DNA from: Carallia brachiata
Taxonomy: Eukaryota; Streptophyta; Magnoliopsida; Malpighiales; Rhizophoraceae
DNA: 64,000 nt
Direction: 5' to 3'
Assembly (NCBI GenBank): GCA_021464245.1
Contig: JADCRB010000026.1
Span: forward strand, 4,129,769 to 4,193,768
Positions 12,199 to 23,184 of the stretch are shown here, piece by piece; the stretch's first letter is position 1; the number at the start of each line of letters is the position of its first letter. Under the pieces are notes generated by a model. That model was not told the origin of the DNA. It did not search any database and was given only the letters and a program-made list of their open reading frames with translations. The position numbers and the translations under genes are program-made.

Positions 12199-13713
12199 AT
12201 GGAAAACTGGCGGGGAAAGACGAAAGAAACTGCCGGAACTGGAAAACCTCCTAAAGAACAGTTTCCGGCAGGATTTCCGTTTAACTCGGTGGGCGAGCAG
12301 GAGCAGTGGATTGGGAATATCCTCTACAAGAGACAGAAAGGATTACTGAAGGAGAAAGAGAAGGCCATGGTGCCGGAATGTGATCTATACGGGGGGAAGG
12401 GGCCATCGGAGATATGGGAGATGTTTGGAGGTGATCGTCTGCCTAAGTCCAGAGGTCTATTCTTCTTTGCCAGGTTGAAGCGTAAAACTGGCGGCCAAAA
12501 ATTCGATCGTAGTGTTGGGAACGCTGGTGGTAAATGGAAGCAAATGAGCCGTGTAAGTATTGCGTTCTGGATTGAATGTGAGGATAATAGCGCCCATTTC
12601 GTTAAGGGAGATAAGAAGATGTTTAGTTACAATAATTGCAATTATCCCTTTTCTCTTCAGAAGGACCTATGGATCATGCATGAATACACCCTTAACAGTA
12701 ACTCAGATGATGTAGCCGTCTGTCTATTGAGCAAGAGTGACAACTCTGGTGCTAGTAAATCTACAGGACAGGGCAATGCTAAGATCCTGGAAAAGAGATC
12801 TGCTAAGAATAAGAGGAAACTAGAATTTGATGAGACTGCATATACTAGCAATAAAACCCTACACAATAACAGGAAGCTAAATATTGGTGGGCAACCAATT
12901 GCACCAACTGCACCGGTTGATCAGTTTCCTACTCTGGAAAGTAGTTATGTTCGAAATACAACTGGGCCTGACGAGTTTTCCTTTTCGACTGATGATTATG
13001 GCCTCCCTTTGGATTGGTCAATGGATCTTGATTGCAGTTTGAGGAGCTGCAGAATCTAGTAAGTGACCACAGATAGGTTTTTCTCTTTTTGGTAATATAT
13101 TTGTTTTAAAGGTTATCATTTTAAGTTAAGACTTGAACTCTATCTTCTGGACTTTTTTTTTTTTTTTCTTCCTTGTTTTCATTCCTTCGCTAATATTTTT
13201 CCTTTCCCAGAAACACGTCTTCAACAAAACTGCATCAACTAACTATCCAGAGTCAGGATACCCCACCACTGAAAATTGGGGCCAGCCAGAACAACCTACT
13301 ATGGAGCAGCCTGCTTATCCACCACCTGCTTCCACTCAACCAGGTGCCAACCTTCAAGCACATTGGAGTTCCTCAAGCTTCACTGGCCAATCGCCAGTTC
13401 AATCAGGATATGATCAGACAACTGGTTATCATCAGACTGCTTATGGAGGATTGCAGCAAAGCCAGGTCCCACCCTCAACAACTCAGTCGATTTGTGGACA
13501 AGGTGGATATTCTGTTCAGCCAATGCCTGCAACGGTGAATTATGATCAGGGGACACATCCTGTTGCTCATGACAGCTGCAGCTAGAGACACAGCAACTCC
13601 AGCCACAACCAGCAAACGATTGGCTTTCACAACCATTGGCAGCTGATGAGAATTTGAATGCGGACCAAGTTTCAGATCCTGCCATGAGGGAAGTTTATCC
13701 TCGGCAAAGCTGA
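12199..13713 (+). pseudogene. NAC-A1 exon plus KH-type tail, frameshifted
   Basis: Exon 1 (12199-13058) encodes a divergent NAC domain. It shows PAGFPFN for the usual PPGFRFHP, then EQWIGNILYK, CDLYG, EIWEMFGG, LFFFARLKRK, GGKWK and WIMHEYTL. A GTAAGT donor starts at 13059, and a tail exon begins after TTTCCCAG at 13211. Exon 1 is 860 bases, one short of phase 0: a T-run near 13037 has three T where the related NAC-B1 has four. The shifted frame ends in TAG at the donor, and splicing would also produce TA+A, a stop at the junction, so the product is a 286-residue NAC protein without tail. The tail exon has lost about 400 bases of its middle. It also misses one G near 13570, so its own frame stops at 13585 instead of 13713. 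Confidence 0.75.
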
Positions 13714-15173
13714 AGGTTGAGCTGCTTAAATGTCTTTTGCATCCCTTCCTAATCATATTGCTTCCATGATAATCCCCTTGTCTCCTGTACAACACAATGC
13801 ATCATTGCAGGAGTTCAAATCTTTAGATTTCTGATGTTTGAAAACTTTGTCTAACTGATCCATTTTACACATCAACTGAGATTATAATTTGACAGTTGAT
13901 GGAATTTGCAGTTTATGTTCTCTTCTGTCGATATGGGTCTCAGCTGGAGCAAAGAAAACATTGAAGTCTCAGCTTTTTCACCATCCCAGATTTTGTTCTT
14001 CTCTCTCAAGTTCTTGAAGAGTTGCCATCTTCAGAAGTTTTTTGTTCTCCAGCATTTACATGATCTGATCAAAAAGACCTTTAGGGTTAAGCTATATATG
14101 TTTTTCTCTTTTTGGGATTATCCACTACATTAAGGTGGCCAAACTATTGCATGGCAGTACCGGATGTATTATGAATGCTAATTACCACCATTATCTAGAG
14201 GAATAAGAAATTAGGTTTTAGAAATTTATTTATTTTTTTTTGGTGGAAGTCCTAAATTATCCCTGAGTTGCGAAATTTGACTCTTAAGCCTCACTTTGAC
14301 TCCTAAATTATTTTTCATTTTTTTTTTCTCTATTGGAAAAAATCTGAAGTGATATTGTTATATGGCAATGTTCACTTACAAAAGAGCGATAAAAAATTAC
14401 GCACCGTGTGGTAATTTATTAGCATGACCTGTTAGGTTAATCAATTTATTAATTTGGCAGAAAAGAACTATTTAATAATATGTTTATAGATAATTACATC
14501 TCAAAGCATATGTTTATAGAACATAACATACGGTTGTTTTAATTAGCAGCAATTTAGTCCTGCTTTGGAACTGGGGCGACATATCGTGAGTTTATCCTAT
14601 GTTAATCAGTTGCTTTCTTTTTTTTTTTTTTTCTTTGGGTCTTGAAGTAGTAGTTACAATCACATAGAAAATGAACAAATTACTAGTGAGTTCACTTCCT
14701 CGCTACAGCGAGGCACACTCCTCATTACTACTCGAGCAAGTCCCACGCTTCAATCAATGGCATTTTTTCGGTGGGTTAATAATGATTGGTCTATTATAGA
14801 TCAGACTACATGTTTGCTTTTAGTTTCTAATTTACACATTGTTAAAACAAAATAGGAATTTGAGGAACACAGGGGACCTAAAACGCAAGATCCTATTTAC
14901 AGTTCAACTCCTTGGAACCAAAGAAAACAAAAGGCAGCGGGAACAGGAGAGATTTGAAAACAAAAAGGGAACAAGAATTCCAAATTACATGTGGAGTCCT
15001 TTTTAGGAGCGGAATGCGGAATCCCTATATACGGACCTTTGCTCTGAGATTTCTCATTCTCTTTGATAGTTTGTCTCTGGTTCGTTCTGTGTACGTAGTA
15101 TTCTCGTAGTTTTTGCAATCTCTTTCTTGTTGCCTTTCCATTACATTAGGAGCTTTGATTAACCGAGTGCACA
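13714..15173 (+). other. Spacer with KH flank and orphan NAC leader
   Basis: The first 200 bases repeat the KH 3' flank. From about 13935 to 14110 lies a segment related to the NAC leaders (CTCAGCTTTTTCACCATCCCAG, with AGTTCTTGAAGAG and TGATCTGATCAAAAAG), but no NAC exon follows. Around 14515-14620 comes the segment with CATACGGTTGTTTTAATTAG that also precedes other NAC copies. The last 300 bases are the upstream region of the truncated NAC-B0. Confidence 0.55.
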
Positions 15174-15345
15174 AACCCCTCTAAAGATCTGGTTTTTTGA
15201 TCAAGAAAAGGCCAGAAATTTCTGTTAACCCCTTTAAGGGTCTGGTTTTTTTCATCGAGAAAAGCGAGAAATTTTGGTTAAACCCCTCTGAAGATCTGGG
15301 TTTTTTTGATCCAGAAAAGGCCAGAAACGTGCTAAATAGCCCTTT
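15174..15345 (+). repeat. Palindromic leader repeats of NAC-B0, 3 copies
   Basis: Three imperfect copies of a unit of about 54 bases occur in tandem. Each has CCCCTCTAAAGATCTGG, a T run, TTGATCAAGAAAAGG and CCAGAAATTT. Each unit can fold on itself, because the TCTGG and CCAGA ends pair across the TTGATCAA centre. Confidence 0.85.
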
Positions 15346-15473
15346 TTTTTAATTGACACAGAGTAGAGCCCCATAAGGAAACCATAACTGAATTAGCTGT
15401 GATCTTTGTTCTCACATATTTGTGTCAGTCTGTTAAGGATCAACTTGATTGCCAGAAAAGAACAAGAAAAAAC

Positions 15474-15611
15474 ATGTTTGATAATCCTGAAAGAGTTCAG
15501 TTTCCAATCGGATTTCGATTTGCCCCAGATGAGGAAGAGTTGGTGGGGGGTCACCTCTACAAGAAGAAGATGGGAACAAATTCCGTATTCAGTGGTCTAT
15601 GGTGTGTTTAA
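15474..15611 (+). pseudogene. Truncated NAC-B0 joined to KH 3' flank
   Basis: This has the NAC-B start (MFDNPERVQFP) and subdomain A (GFRFAPDEEELVGGHLYKKKMG). Homology to the intact NAC-B genes stops within 15578-15583. There the sequence passes directly into the KH-gene 3' flank (CGTATTCAGTGGTCTATGG), and a stop follows at 15609. Only about 35 NAC residues remain, so it cannot be a functional NAC protein. The join is a deletion or unequal-crossover scar of the tandem array. Confidence 0.85.
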
Positions 15612-17317
15612 GTTTGCCACCGATCTGGTTTTCTAGGAGGAGCTCTGCCTTTCTACGCACTAAAATATTCTATATTTTGATTGTGAGCTTTTTGTTTGTG
15701 GCTATTTGTTTGTGAGCTTTTTCTAGGAGGAGCTCTGCCTTTCTATGCACCAAAATATTCTACGAAAATTTCCGACCAGTCATTAGATTGTGAGCTTTTT
15801 GTTTGTGGCTATTTGTTTTATGCCATCAAAAATATTCTATATATATTAGAATTACAAAACATAACACATGGTTGTTTTAGCAGCATTTCAGATCCATCTC
15901 GTCGTGAAACGGTTCTGTTTTGGAACTAAGACAATATGCAGTGAGGTTATATTATGCTACTGTTCGCGTGAATGGCAAACATTTCTGATTTAACAGATTG
16001 TTCCTTTTTTATTAATAATCATTGGTCCTTCATTATCAAACTGTATATTTCTTGTTTTTTTTTTTTGTCTAAAAACAAGGGAAAAGTAGAAGTGAGTACC
16101 TTATAATCTTATCAAAAAAGAACTAGATCGCTATACTAAACTCATAAAAGAACAAACTTAATTATATTGAATAAAAAATATCTAACATTTTTTAAAATTG
16201 TGCGGAATCAAAAATACCTTTAATTCTATTTTGAGCGACAGTGAGTTTGAAGCGCGGTCGAACGTTATCCTTCCTTTCAACTTTGTTTTTCTTTCACCAT
16301 CCCCTTGTTGCCTTGATGCCAATGCATCCATGACCTTTGTTGAAGCTCATGGGTTCGAGGAATGGTAGAAATAACAACAACAAACTATATTCTTCTCTTT
16401 ATCATTATTCAATTCAATAAATCTAACGTCACTTGTCGGTGTGAACTCACATTTTGACACGTGGCATATGATTACGGCAATGCAATCGCTTGTGACATTT
16501 ATTTGGTGACCAACGACCCGAGGGGATAAGCTTGTAGTGACTTGGCTTATTATACAGATGAGTAAAATTTTAGGAAAACAGAGGAACTAAATCATAATTC
16601 CAATTTTATGTCAAAAAAAATCATAATTCCAATTTACCGATTATTTGCTTACAACGAAAGAAAACAAAAACAGAGGGACGGAGAGAGATTTAAAAACAAA
16701 AGGGGAAATGGATTTGAACTTTAGGGACGGTGATACAGAGAGAGAGATTTGGAAACAAAAAGGCGTCGGAGATCCACATAGTTTAAAGTTTAATCTTTTT
16801 TCATCATTCCAAAATTTCCCTTTAGTCTCACGCTTTTTTTTTTGTCTGAAATTACCCAGTATCCAATTTAATAGGCTGACTAATCTGAACCGACCCAGAC
16901 ATGATCCGAAGGGCGGTAAAGGTCTCCTAACAAGTATTTAACGTGACTGCATTCCAATTACTCGAACTTGAAACCTCTGGTTAAATGGTGACAAACCCCT
17001 ACCATTTGCATCAGCGCCTGCTGGTTAGTCTCACGTTCTTTAAAAGCTACGATCTTGACAAGTTTTTGCTCTCTTTATCAATCTTTAATCTCATACTATT
17101 TAAATTCTTTTGCTTCCTGGGTGCCTTTACATTGAACAGAATAGAGAAATCCTTCTTCTTTGGCTTTTTTGATCAAGAAAAGCAGAATCTTGCCCTATTT
17201 TTTGATGCAGAGTAGTGCAGCAGAAGAACCAGCCGGCGAATTCTCGATCTTCTCTTTTTGTTTTCCACTCTTGAGGACAAAGAATTGCCAAAAAACAAAG
17301 AATAATTCTTCACAAGC
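15612..17317 (+). other. Spacer before NAC-A2
   Basis: This contains KH-flank sequence (to about 16050, with a small internal duplication of the GGAGGAGCTCTGCCTTTCTA segment at about 15636 and 15726). AT-rich sequence follows, then the A-type NAC upstream region from about 16540, a SINE insertion at 16833-17024, and the NAC-A2 leader with its palindrome (TTTTTTGATCAAGAAAA near 17165-17182). Confidence 0.6.
16833..17024 (-). mobile_element. SINE-like insertion in NAC-A2 leader
   Basis: A 192-base insertion begins with a T run, so its poly(A) end points left and the element lies on the minus strand. It is flanked by the 11-bp duplication TTAGTCTCACG (16822-16832 and 17025-17035). The paralogous leaders of NAC-A1 (near 11908) and NAC-A3 (near 30505) have a single copy of this site and no insert, so they act as natural empty sites. 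Near its 5' end the minus strand carries AAGTTCGAG, which resembles a pol III box B. It has no coding capacity. Confidence 0.75.
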
Positions 17318-17614
17318 ATGGAAAACTAGCGGGGAAAGATGAAGAAGCTGCTGAAACTAGAAAACCTCCAAAAGAACAGTTTCCAGCAGGATTTTCGTTT
17401 AACTCAATGGACGAGCAGTGGATTGGGAATCACCTCTACAAGATACAGAAAGGAATACTGGAGGAGAAAGAGAAGGCCATGGTGCCGGAATGTGATCTGT
17501 ACGGGGAGAAGGAGCCATGGGAGATACGCGGGATGTTTGGAGGTAATCGTCTACCTAAGGCTAGAGGTCTATTCTTCTTTTCCAGGCTGAAGCATAAAAA
17601 TGAAGTTCCAAGGT
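17318..17614 (+). pseudogene. NAC-A2 5' half, nonsense and cut by LTR
   Basis: This is homologous to the first third of NAC-A1 and NAC-A3. The fourth codon is TAG where NAC-A1 has TGG (Trp). The frame is then clean through QFPAGFSFN, EQWIGNHLYK, CDLYGEKEPWEI and LFFFSRLKHK. At 17615 the exon is replaced by the left LTR of a copia element, and the rest of the NAC exon is missing from this unit. Internal ATGs would restart translation, but only of a fragment. Confidence 0.85.
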
Positions 17615-18057
17615 TGCAACCTGACACCACAGTACTGCCCCAATGCATGCTCCTTTTGTTTTTGGCCAAGTTAACTACCTTTCCCTCCAACATTAGTGTT
17701 GCCGTTATGATGATCACTGGCCAACATTGGATAAGACCATTTTGTCTTTTTTATATATCATCTAGTTGTAATTTAAATTAGTTTGAACTTAATCAAGTCA
17801 TTTTGCCCAATCAATCACTTTCTTGTTGATGTGAGCAAGCTGTCAAGTTCAAATTTGAGCTAGAAACTTTGAATTTTGTATTTTAAATGTAATGTTACAG
17901 CTCCATATATGATGATTATGATAAAATGAAAAGATCATCTAATATTCCAGCAACTTCTATTGCTTTTCTCTATAACTCTCAAGCTTTTCTCGACTCTTTC
18001 ACTTAAAAAAAAAAACAAACACTTTCATAACTTCACTACAGCACCCCTTCTAAAACA
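17615..18057 (+). repeat. Left LTR of the copia element
   Basis: A 443-base direct repeat partner of 21691-22134, starting TGCAACCTGACACC and ending TTCTAAAACA. Confidence 0.88.
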
Positions 18058-18059
18058 AT

Positions 18060-18076
18060 ACTCTGGTATCAGAGTA
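18060..18076 (+). promoter_or_regulatory. Copia primer-binding site (tRNA-iMet type)
   Basis: TGGTATCAGAG just inside the left LTR is the standard complement to the 3' end of initiator methionine tRNA, used to prime minus-strand DNA in plant copia elements. Confidence 0.85.
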
Positions 18077-18169
18077 GTGTTTTTCCAAGGACATGTAAGG
18101 TAAGTTAGAGAGGATCAGAGAGAACTCAAAAAATACAGCTGCTAAACTTGAGGAGGTAATATGAAGTTC

Positions 18170-19180
18170 TAAAAATAAAGGACTCGGAAACAATCAAAGA
18201 CTATACTAACAGGCTGATCAAAATTGTGAATCAAATGAGGATTCTAGGGGAGGATTTTCCAGACAGAAGTGTAATTCAAAAGGTCCTTGTTAGTATCCTA
18301 GAAAGGTTTGAGTCAAAGATCTCATCTCTTAAAGATTTTAAAGCCCTCACCACTATTACCTTGCTTGAGCTCATCAATGCTCTTCAGGCACAAGAGCAAA
18401 TAAGGCTTTTAAGGCAAGAAGATACAACTAATGTAGCTTTCAAGCCAAACAAAAGTAAAAGCAACAAAAGAAAAGGCTAGCTGGAAAGCAAGACAAGAAG
18501 ACTAATGAAAGCAACAAGGTGGACAGCAGAAAATCATATCCTCCATGTGAATACTGCAAAAGAGCAAATCATCTCTGTAAGTACTGCTAGAGAAGATCTG
18601 ACATCATTTGCAAAGTCTGCAGCAAAAAAGGCCACTCTGAGAAGATTTGCAAGTTTAGAGCCAAACCATAACAGCAATCTATTCAAAAGCAGCATAAAGC
18701 AAAATTGGCTGATGAAGAAACACAAGTTAAAGAGCAATTGGTTATGGTAACACAAACTATCACCAACAAAAATTGTAGGACATGGCTTATTGATAGTGGT
18801 TGCACCAACCATATGTCTCCAAATCTGCATCTTTTCTAGTCACTTGATCACTCATTTAAGTCAAGAGTGAAAATTGGTAATAGAGGCTTTATACCTGTTC
18901 AAGGAAAAGACAAAGCACTTTTACATACCAACTCAGGTATCAAGCTTTTCTTTAATATGCTTTTTGTGCATGATATAAGCCAAAATTTGTTAAGTGTTGG
19001 ACAGCTGCTGGAGAAGGGCTATTGCTTGCTTTTCAAAGAGAATGATGGTCAAATTTCAGATACCTCAGGAGCACATTTGATCACTGTGCCTATAAAAGGT
19101 AAAAGCTTTTACCTTGATGCTTGTAATCTTGGCAACACTGCACTTTCAGCTACTCTTGATGATTCAGCATTATAGCATAA
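18170..19180 (+). pseudogene. Copia gag and protease remnant
   Basis: A gag-like segment (18226-18480) is followed by two CX2CX4HX4C zinc knuckles (within 18543-18660) separated by a stop. An aspartic protease motif DSGCTNHM follows at about 18792. The parts lie in different frames with in-frame stops, so no gag-protease product is possible. Confidence 0.8.
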
Positions 19181-20050
19181 AATGCTGGGCCACTATCACT
19201 ATACTAGCATTCAAAAGTTGCAAAAGAAAAGCCTTGTTTATAATTTACCTAATTTGGTTCAAGTCACTGACGTGTGTGAAATTTGTCAATTTGGGAAGCA
19301 AGCTAGACTTCCATTCTCTTCAAATTAGGCTTTTAAAGCCAAAGAAAAGCTACAGCTTATGCATACTGACCTTTGTAGTCCCATAAGCATTGAGTCTTTG
19401 AATGGTAGCAAATACTATATCATTTTCATTGATGACTTGACCAAATTTTGTTGGATTTTCTTTCTAAAATTCAAGTCTGAGGTGCCTACAATCTTTCAGA
19501 TATACAAGACCTGGATTGAGAAGCAATCAAGTCACTCGATCAAGTCTACCAGATCTGACAATGGTTCTGAATACACTTCAGAATCATTCAAGCAAATCTG
19601 CCAAGCAGCTGGCATTGAGCAACAACTTATTACACCTTACTCACCCCAACAGAATGGGTCAATGAAAGGAGAAACAGAACAATTATGAAGATGACTAGAT
19701 ATTTGTTATTTGAAAAAGATATGCCAAAGAGCTTTTGGGCAGAAGCAACTACAACTACAATCTACTTGATCAATAGGCTTCCTTCAAGATTATTGAAAGA
19801 TGTTACTCCTTTTGAAGCTTGGTTTGAGCACAAGCCATCGGTAAGACATTTAAAGGTATTTGAGAGCATTTGCTATGCTCAGATACCTCAAACCAATAGA
19901 GATAAATTGGATCACAAGTCCTCAGTTGCTGTATTTGTTGGCTATACCAATACTCCTCATATGTATAGGGTTTATGACCCTACAATAGGCAAAATCTCAG
20001 TCAGCAGAGATCTTAAGTTCAATGAAAAGGAGAATTGGAACTAGAACAAG
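19181..20050 (+). pseudogene. Copia integrase remnant
   Basis: An HHCC-type start (HKMLGHYHYT, then CEICQFGKQ) is followed by the catalytic core with HTDLC, IDDLTKFCW and SDNGSEYTS, then the PYSPQQNG motif. A stop near 19326 and a frameshift near 19660-19690 break the frame. Confidence 0.85.
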
Positions 20051-20199
20051 TCCCTGGTTGAATTAGTGAGTGACAAATAGCCAAATGTGCAAATTCCATA
20101 GGATGAGGAAATTGGTTCTATTGATGATTCAGATGATGAAGTTCCTGTCAAGGGCACCAAAAATTGAAGGATGTTTATGAAAGATGTAATGAAGCTTCT

Positions 20200-21680
20200 T
20201 TTGAACCTATCACTTATGAAGAGGCTTTTAAAAGCTTAGCTTGGAGGCATGCAATGTAGGAGGACATAAGGTCAATCTAGAAGAATGGCACTTGGGTTTT
20301 AGTTCCAAAACCAAAAATAAAAAGCCAATTGGAGTTAAATGGGCATATAGATGAAAGTATAATGCAGATGGCACCATTAACAATTGAAAGCCAAATTAGT
20401 TGCAAAAGCCTTCTCTCAACAACCTGACATTAATTACTCTGAGACATTTGCTCTTGTGGCCAAACTTGATACTATTAAGCTTCTCATAGCTGTTGCTGCA
20501 CACAAAGGCTGGCTGATTCATCAGTTAGATGTTAAATCAGCCTTCTTGAATAGTTTTCTGTAGGAGGAGATTTACATTGACTAGCCTAGGGGCTTTGTGA
20601 AAAAGGGAAAAGAAAGCAAGGTTTATTTATTAAAAAAGACCTTGTATGGCCTGAAACAGGCTCCAAGGGCTTGGTATAGAGGATCCATGATCATTTGCAG
20701 CAGCATGGCTTTTTCAGGAGCAGTAGTGAAGTAGCTTTATATGTTAAAGGGTTAGAGTTCACATTCTCTATATCTCTCTTTATGTTGATGACCTCTTAAT
20801 TATTGGGGACAGCATTAGACTGATTACTCAGTTCAAGGATCAAATGAAGAAGTTTTTTTATATGACTGATTTGGGATGTATGAACTACTTCCTTGGCTTA
20901 GAGGTTCACTAGTCTAAACAATGAGTGTTTCTCAACCAAGCCAAATATGCCAAACACATTTTGAATAAATTTCAAATGGAAGCTTGCAAAGTCTCACATA
21001 TACCCTAGACAGCAGGTGTTAGACTTTTGAAGGAAGATCAAGCAAAAAAGGCTAACGCTAGGTACTTCAGAAGCATAGTTGGATGTCCTTGTATCTTTCT
21101 GCATCCAGACCTAACATCATGCAAGCTGTGAGCATGTTGTCAAGGTTTATGCACTCACCTACTGAGATTCACCTTAAAGTTGCTAAGACAGTGCTTAGAA
21201 ATGTTCAAGGCACCGTCAGTTATGGGATTATGTTCAAGAAGATCAGTGAAATTGAGCTGGCTGGCTATGTTGACAGTGATTAGGCAAGATGTGCATATAG
21301 TATGAGGAGCACTTCAGGCTATACATTTACCTTGGCCTCAGGAATGTTTTGTTGCAGTTCAAGGAAGCAATCAACTGTTGCTCAATCAACAGCTGAAGCT
21401 GGGTACATTGCAGCAGTTTCAGGTGTTAATCAAGCAATCTCTTGAGCAATCTTTCAAGTGATTGAGCAATCTTAAATGGTTTTTGGAAGAACCAAATACT
21501 TTAAGATTAATCTGCACTTCATCAAAGAAGCTCAAGAGAATCAACAGGTGAGCTTGATCTATTGTACTTCCAAGGAGCAGGTTGGTGATACAATAACCAA
21601 AGGGTTGCAGAAAAGCAAGTTTAAGGATTTGAGAAGAGCCTTGGGCATGCAAAGTGACAGCACCAAGGAGGAAAATTGAG
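20200..21680 (+). pseudogene. Copia reverse transcriptase and RNase H remnant
   Basis: Readable motifs include [10 protein letters not shown] near 20525, LYGLKQAPRAWY near 20645-20680 and the catalytic YVDDLLIIG near 20781-20807. An RNase H-like region follows ([12 protein letters not shown] near 21140, then later blocks to 21680). Several stops and frame changes lie between them. The order after integrase confirms copia rather than gypsy. Confidence 0.85.
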
Positions 21681-21690
21681 GTTCTAGGGT

Positions 21691-22134
21691 TGCAACCTGA
21701 CACCATGGTGTTGCCCCAGTTCATGCCCCTTTTGTTTTTTGCCAAGTTAACTACTTTTCCCTCCAACATCAGTGTTGCCGTTATGATGATCACGAGCCAG
21801 CAGTGGGGAAGACCATTTTGTCTTTTTTATGCGTCATCTTGTTGTAATTTAAATTAGTTTGAACTTAATCAAGTCATTTTGCCTAATCAATCACTTTCTT
21901 GCTGACGTAGGCAAGCTGTCAAGTTCAAATTTGAGCTGAAAACTTTGAATTTTGTATTCTAAATGTAATGTTACAGCTCCATATATGATGATTATGATGA
22001 AATGAAAAGATCATCTAACATTCCAGCGACTTCTATTGCTTTTCTCTGTAACTTTCAAGCTTCTCTTGGCTTTTTCACTTAAGAATTAAAAACAAACACT
22101 TTCACAGCTTCACTGCAACACCCCTTCTGAAACA
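21691..22134 (+). repeat. Right LTR of the copia element
   Basis: A 444-base partner of the left LTR, starting TGCAACCTGACACC and ending TTCTGAAACA. It abuts the middle of a KH-type tail exon. Confidence 0.88.
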
Positions 22135-22315
22135 ACGCCAACTGCCAGTTCAATCAGGATATGATCAGACAACTAGTTATCACCAGACTGCTTATGGAGG
22201 ATTGCAGCAAAGCCAGGTCCCACCCTCACCCTCAACGATTCGGTCAATGTATGGACAAGGTGGATATTCTGTTCAGCCAACACCTGCAACCGCAAATTAT
22301 GTTCAGGGGACACAT

Positions 22316-22562
22316 TGTTGGATAATAATTTGCAGAAGCGGAGGCGCGGGCTCGGGCCCAATACGGAGAGCGATCACAGGAGGGAGGATCGGAGCGAAAA
22401 CAAGCAACAAACAAACAGGCCACGGACACCACGCTTTATCTAAAACCAATTGGCTTAGAAACATGGGTCATGGGCATATTTTTTAAGTTGCTCAAACACT
22501 CTTCTCCTTCTCCATGTGGGATTGCTTCCCTTGCATAGCCACTCACAATTGTGGCTCCAACA
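22316..22562 (-). repeat. TRIM terminal repeat, left
   Basis: A 247-base direct repeat of 22938-23184 with few differences. In element orientation it is the 3' LTR. Confidence 0.92.
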
Positions 22563-22937
22563 CTCCCTCTCAATTGTGAGTGGATTTTTGTTCTCCTAAA
22601 ATGCGCCTGGAACCATTACATTTTTGCCTCTTAGCCGCCTAGCTACTTAGCCGCCTGGTCTCTTGATGGACCGCCTTGCCATTGAGCTGCCTGGCCTCTG
22701 GGCTTATGTATTTTTGTTCCTTTTTTATAATTCTTGGACTCTTCTTGTTGGGGCCTCCATTTGAGCCTTTCATTGGGATTCTATTCCTCTTGTTGGGCTT
22801 CACTTTGGGCCTTCCATTGAGAATCCATGCTTGATGGGCTACTCCTTCTTCATGGGCTTCCTTTTTGGGCTTTTTAATTGAAGGTGTAACACTTTGATAA
22901 TTCACAGTCCCGCAAGATCATTTGTGCTCTGATACCA

Positions 22938-23184
22938 TGTTGGATAATAATTTGTGGAAGCGGACGCGCGGGCTCGAGCCCAATACGGAGAGCGATCACA
23001 GGAGGGAGGATCGGAGCGAAAACAAGCAACAAACAAACAGACCACGGACACCACGCTTTATCTAAAACCAATTGGCTTAAAAACATGGGTCATGGGCCTA
23101 TTTTTTAAATTGCTCAAACACTCTTCTCCTTCTCTATGTGGGATTGCTTCCCTTGCATAACCACTCACAATTGTGGCTCCAACA
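22938..23184 (-). repeat. TRIM terminal repeat, right
   Basis: A 247-base direct repeat of 22316-22562. In element orientation it is the 5' LTR, next to the primer-binding site at 22925-22937. Confidence 0.92.

Larger units (their letters stand above)
17615..22134 (+). mobile_element. Ty1/copia LTR retrotransposon, degenerate
   Basis: Two LTRs of about 443-444 bases (17615-18057 and 21691-22134) both run TG...CA. A primer-binding site TGGTATCAGAG lies a few bases inside the left LTR (18064-18074), and a purine-rich tract sits before the right LTR. The internal order gag, protease, integrase, reverse transcriptase, RNase H identifies the copia superfamily. Many stops and frameshifts break the polyprotein. 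The LTRs differ at roughly ten positions in the first 80, so the insertion is old. No target duplication is present: the left flank reads AAGGT and the right flank ACGCC, and they belong to different exons of the host array. Confidence 0.9.
22316..23184 (-). mobile_element. TRIM retrotransposon with 5-bp TSD
   Basis: This 869-base element has two 247-base terminal repeats (22316-22562 and 22938-23184) and only 375 internal bases. The duplication CACAT lies on both sides (22311-22315 and 23185-23189). On the minus strand the LTR reads TGTTGGAGCCACAATTGTGA and ends CCAACA. Immediately after it comes TGGTATCAGAGCA, a primer-binding site for initiator methionine tRNA. A purine tract (GAGAGGGAG) precedes the other LTR. 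It encodes nothing and must have been moved by another element's enzymes. Confidence 0.93.
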
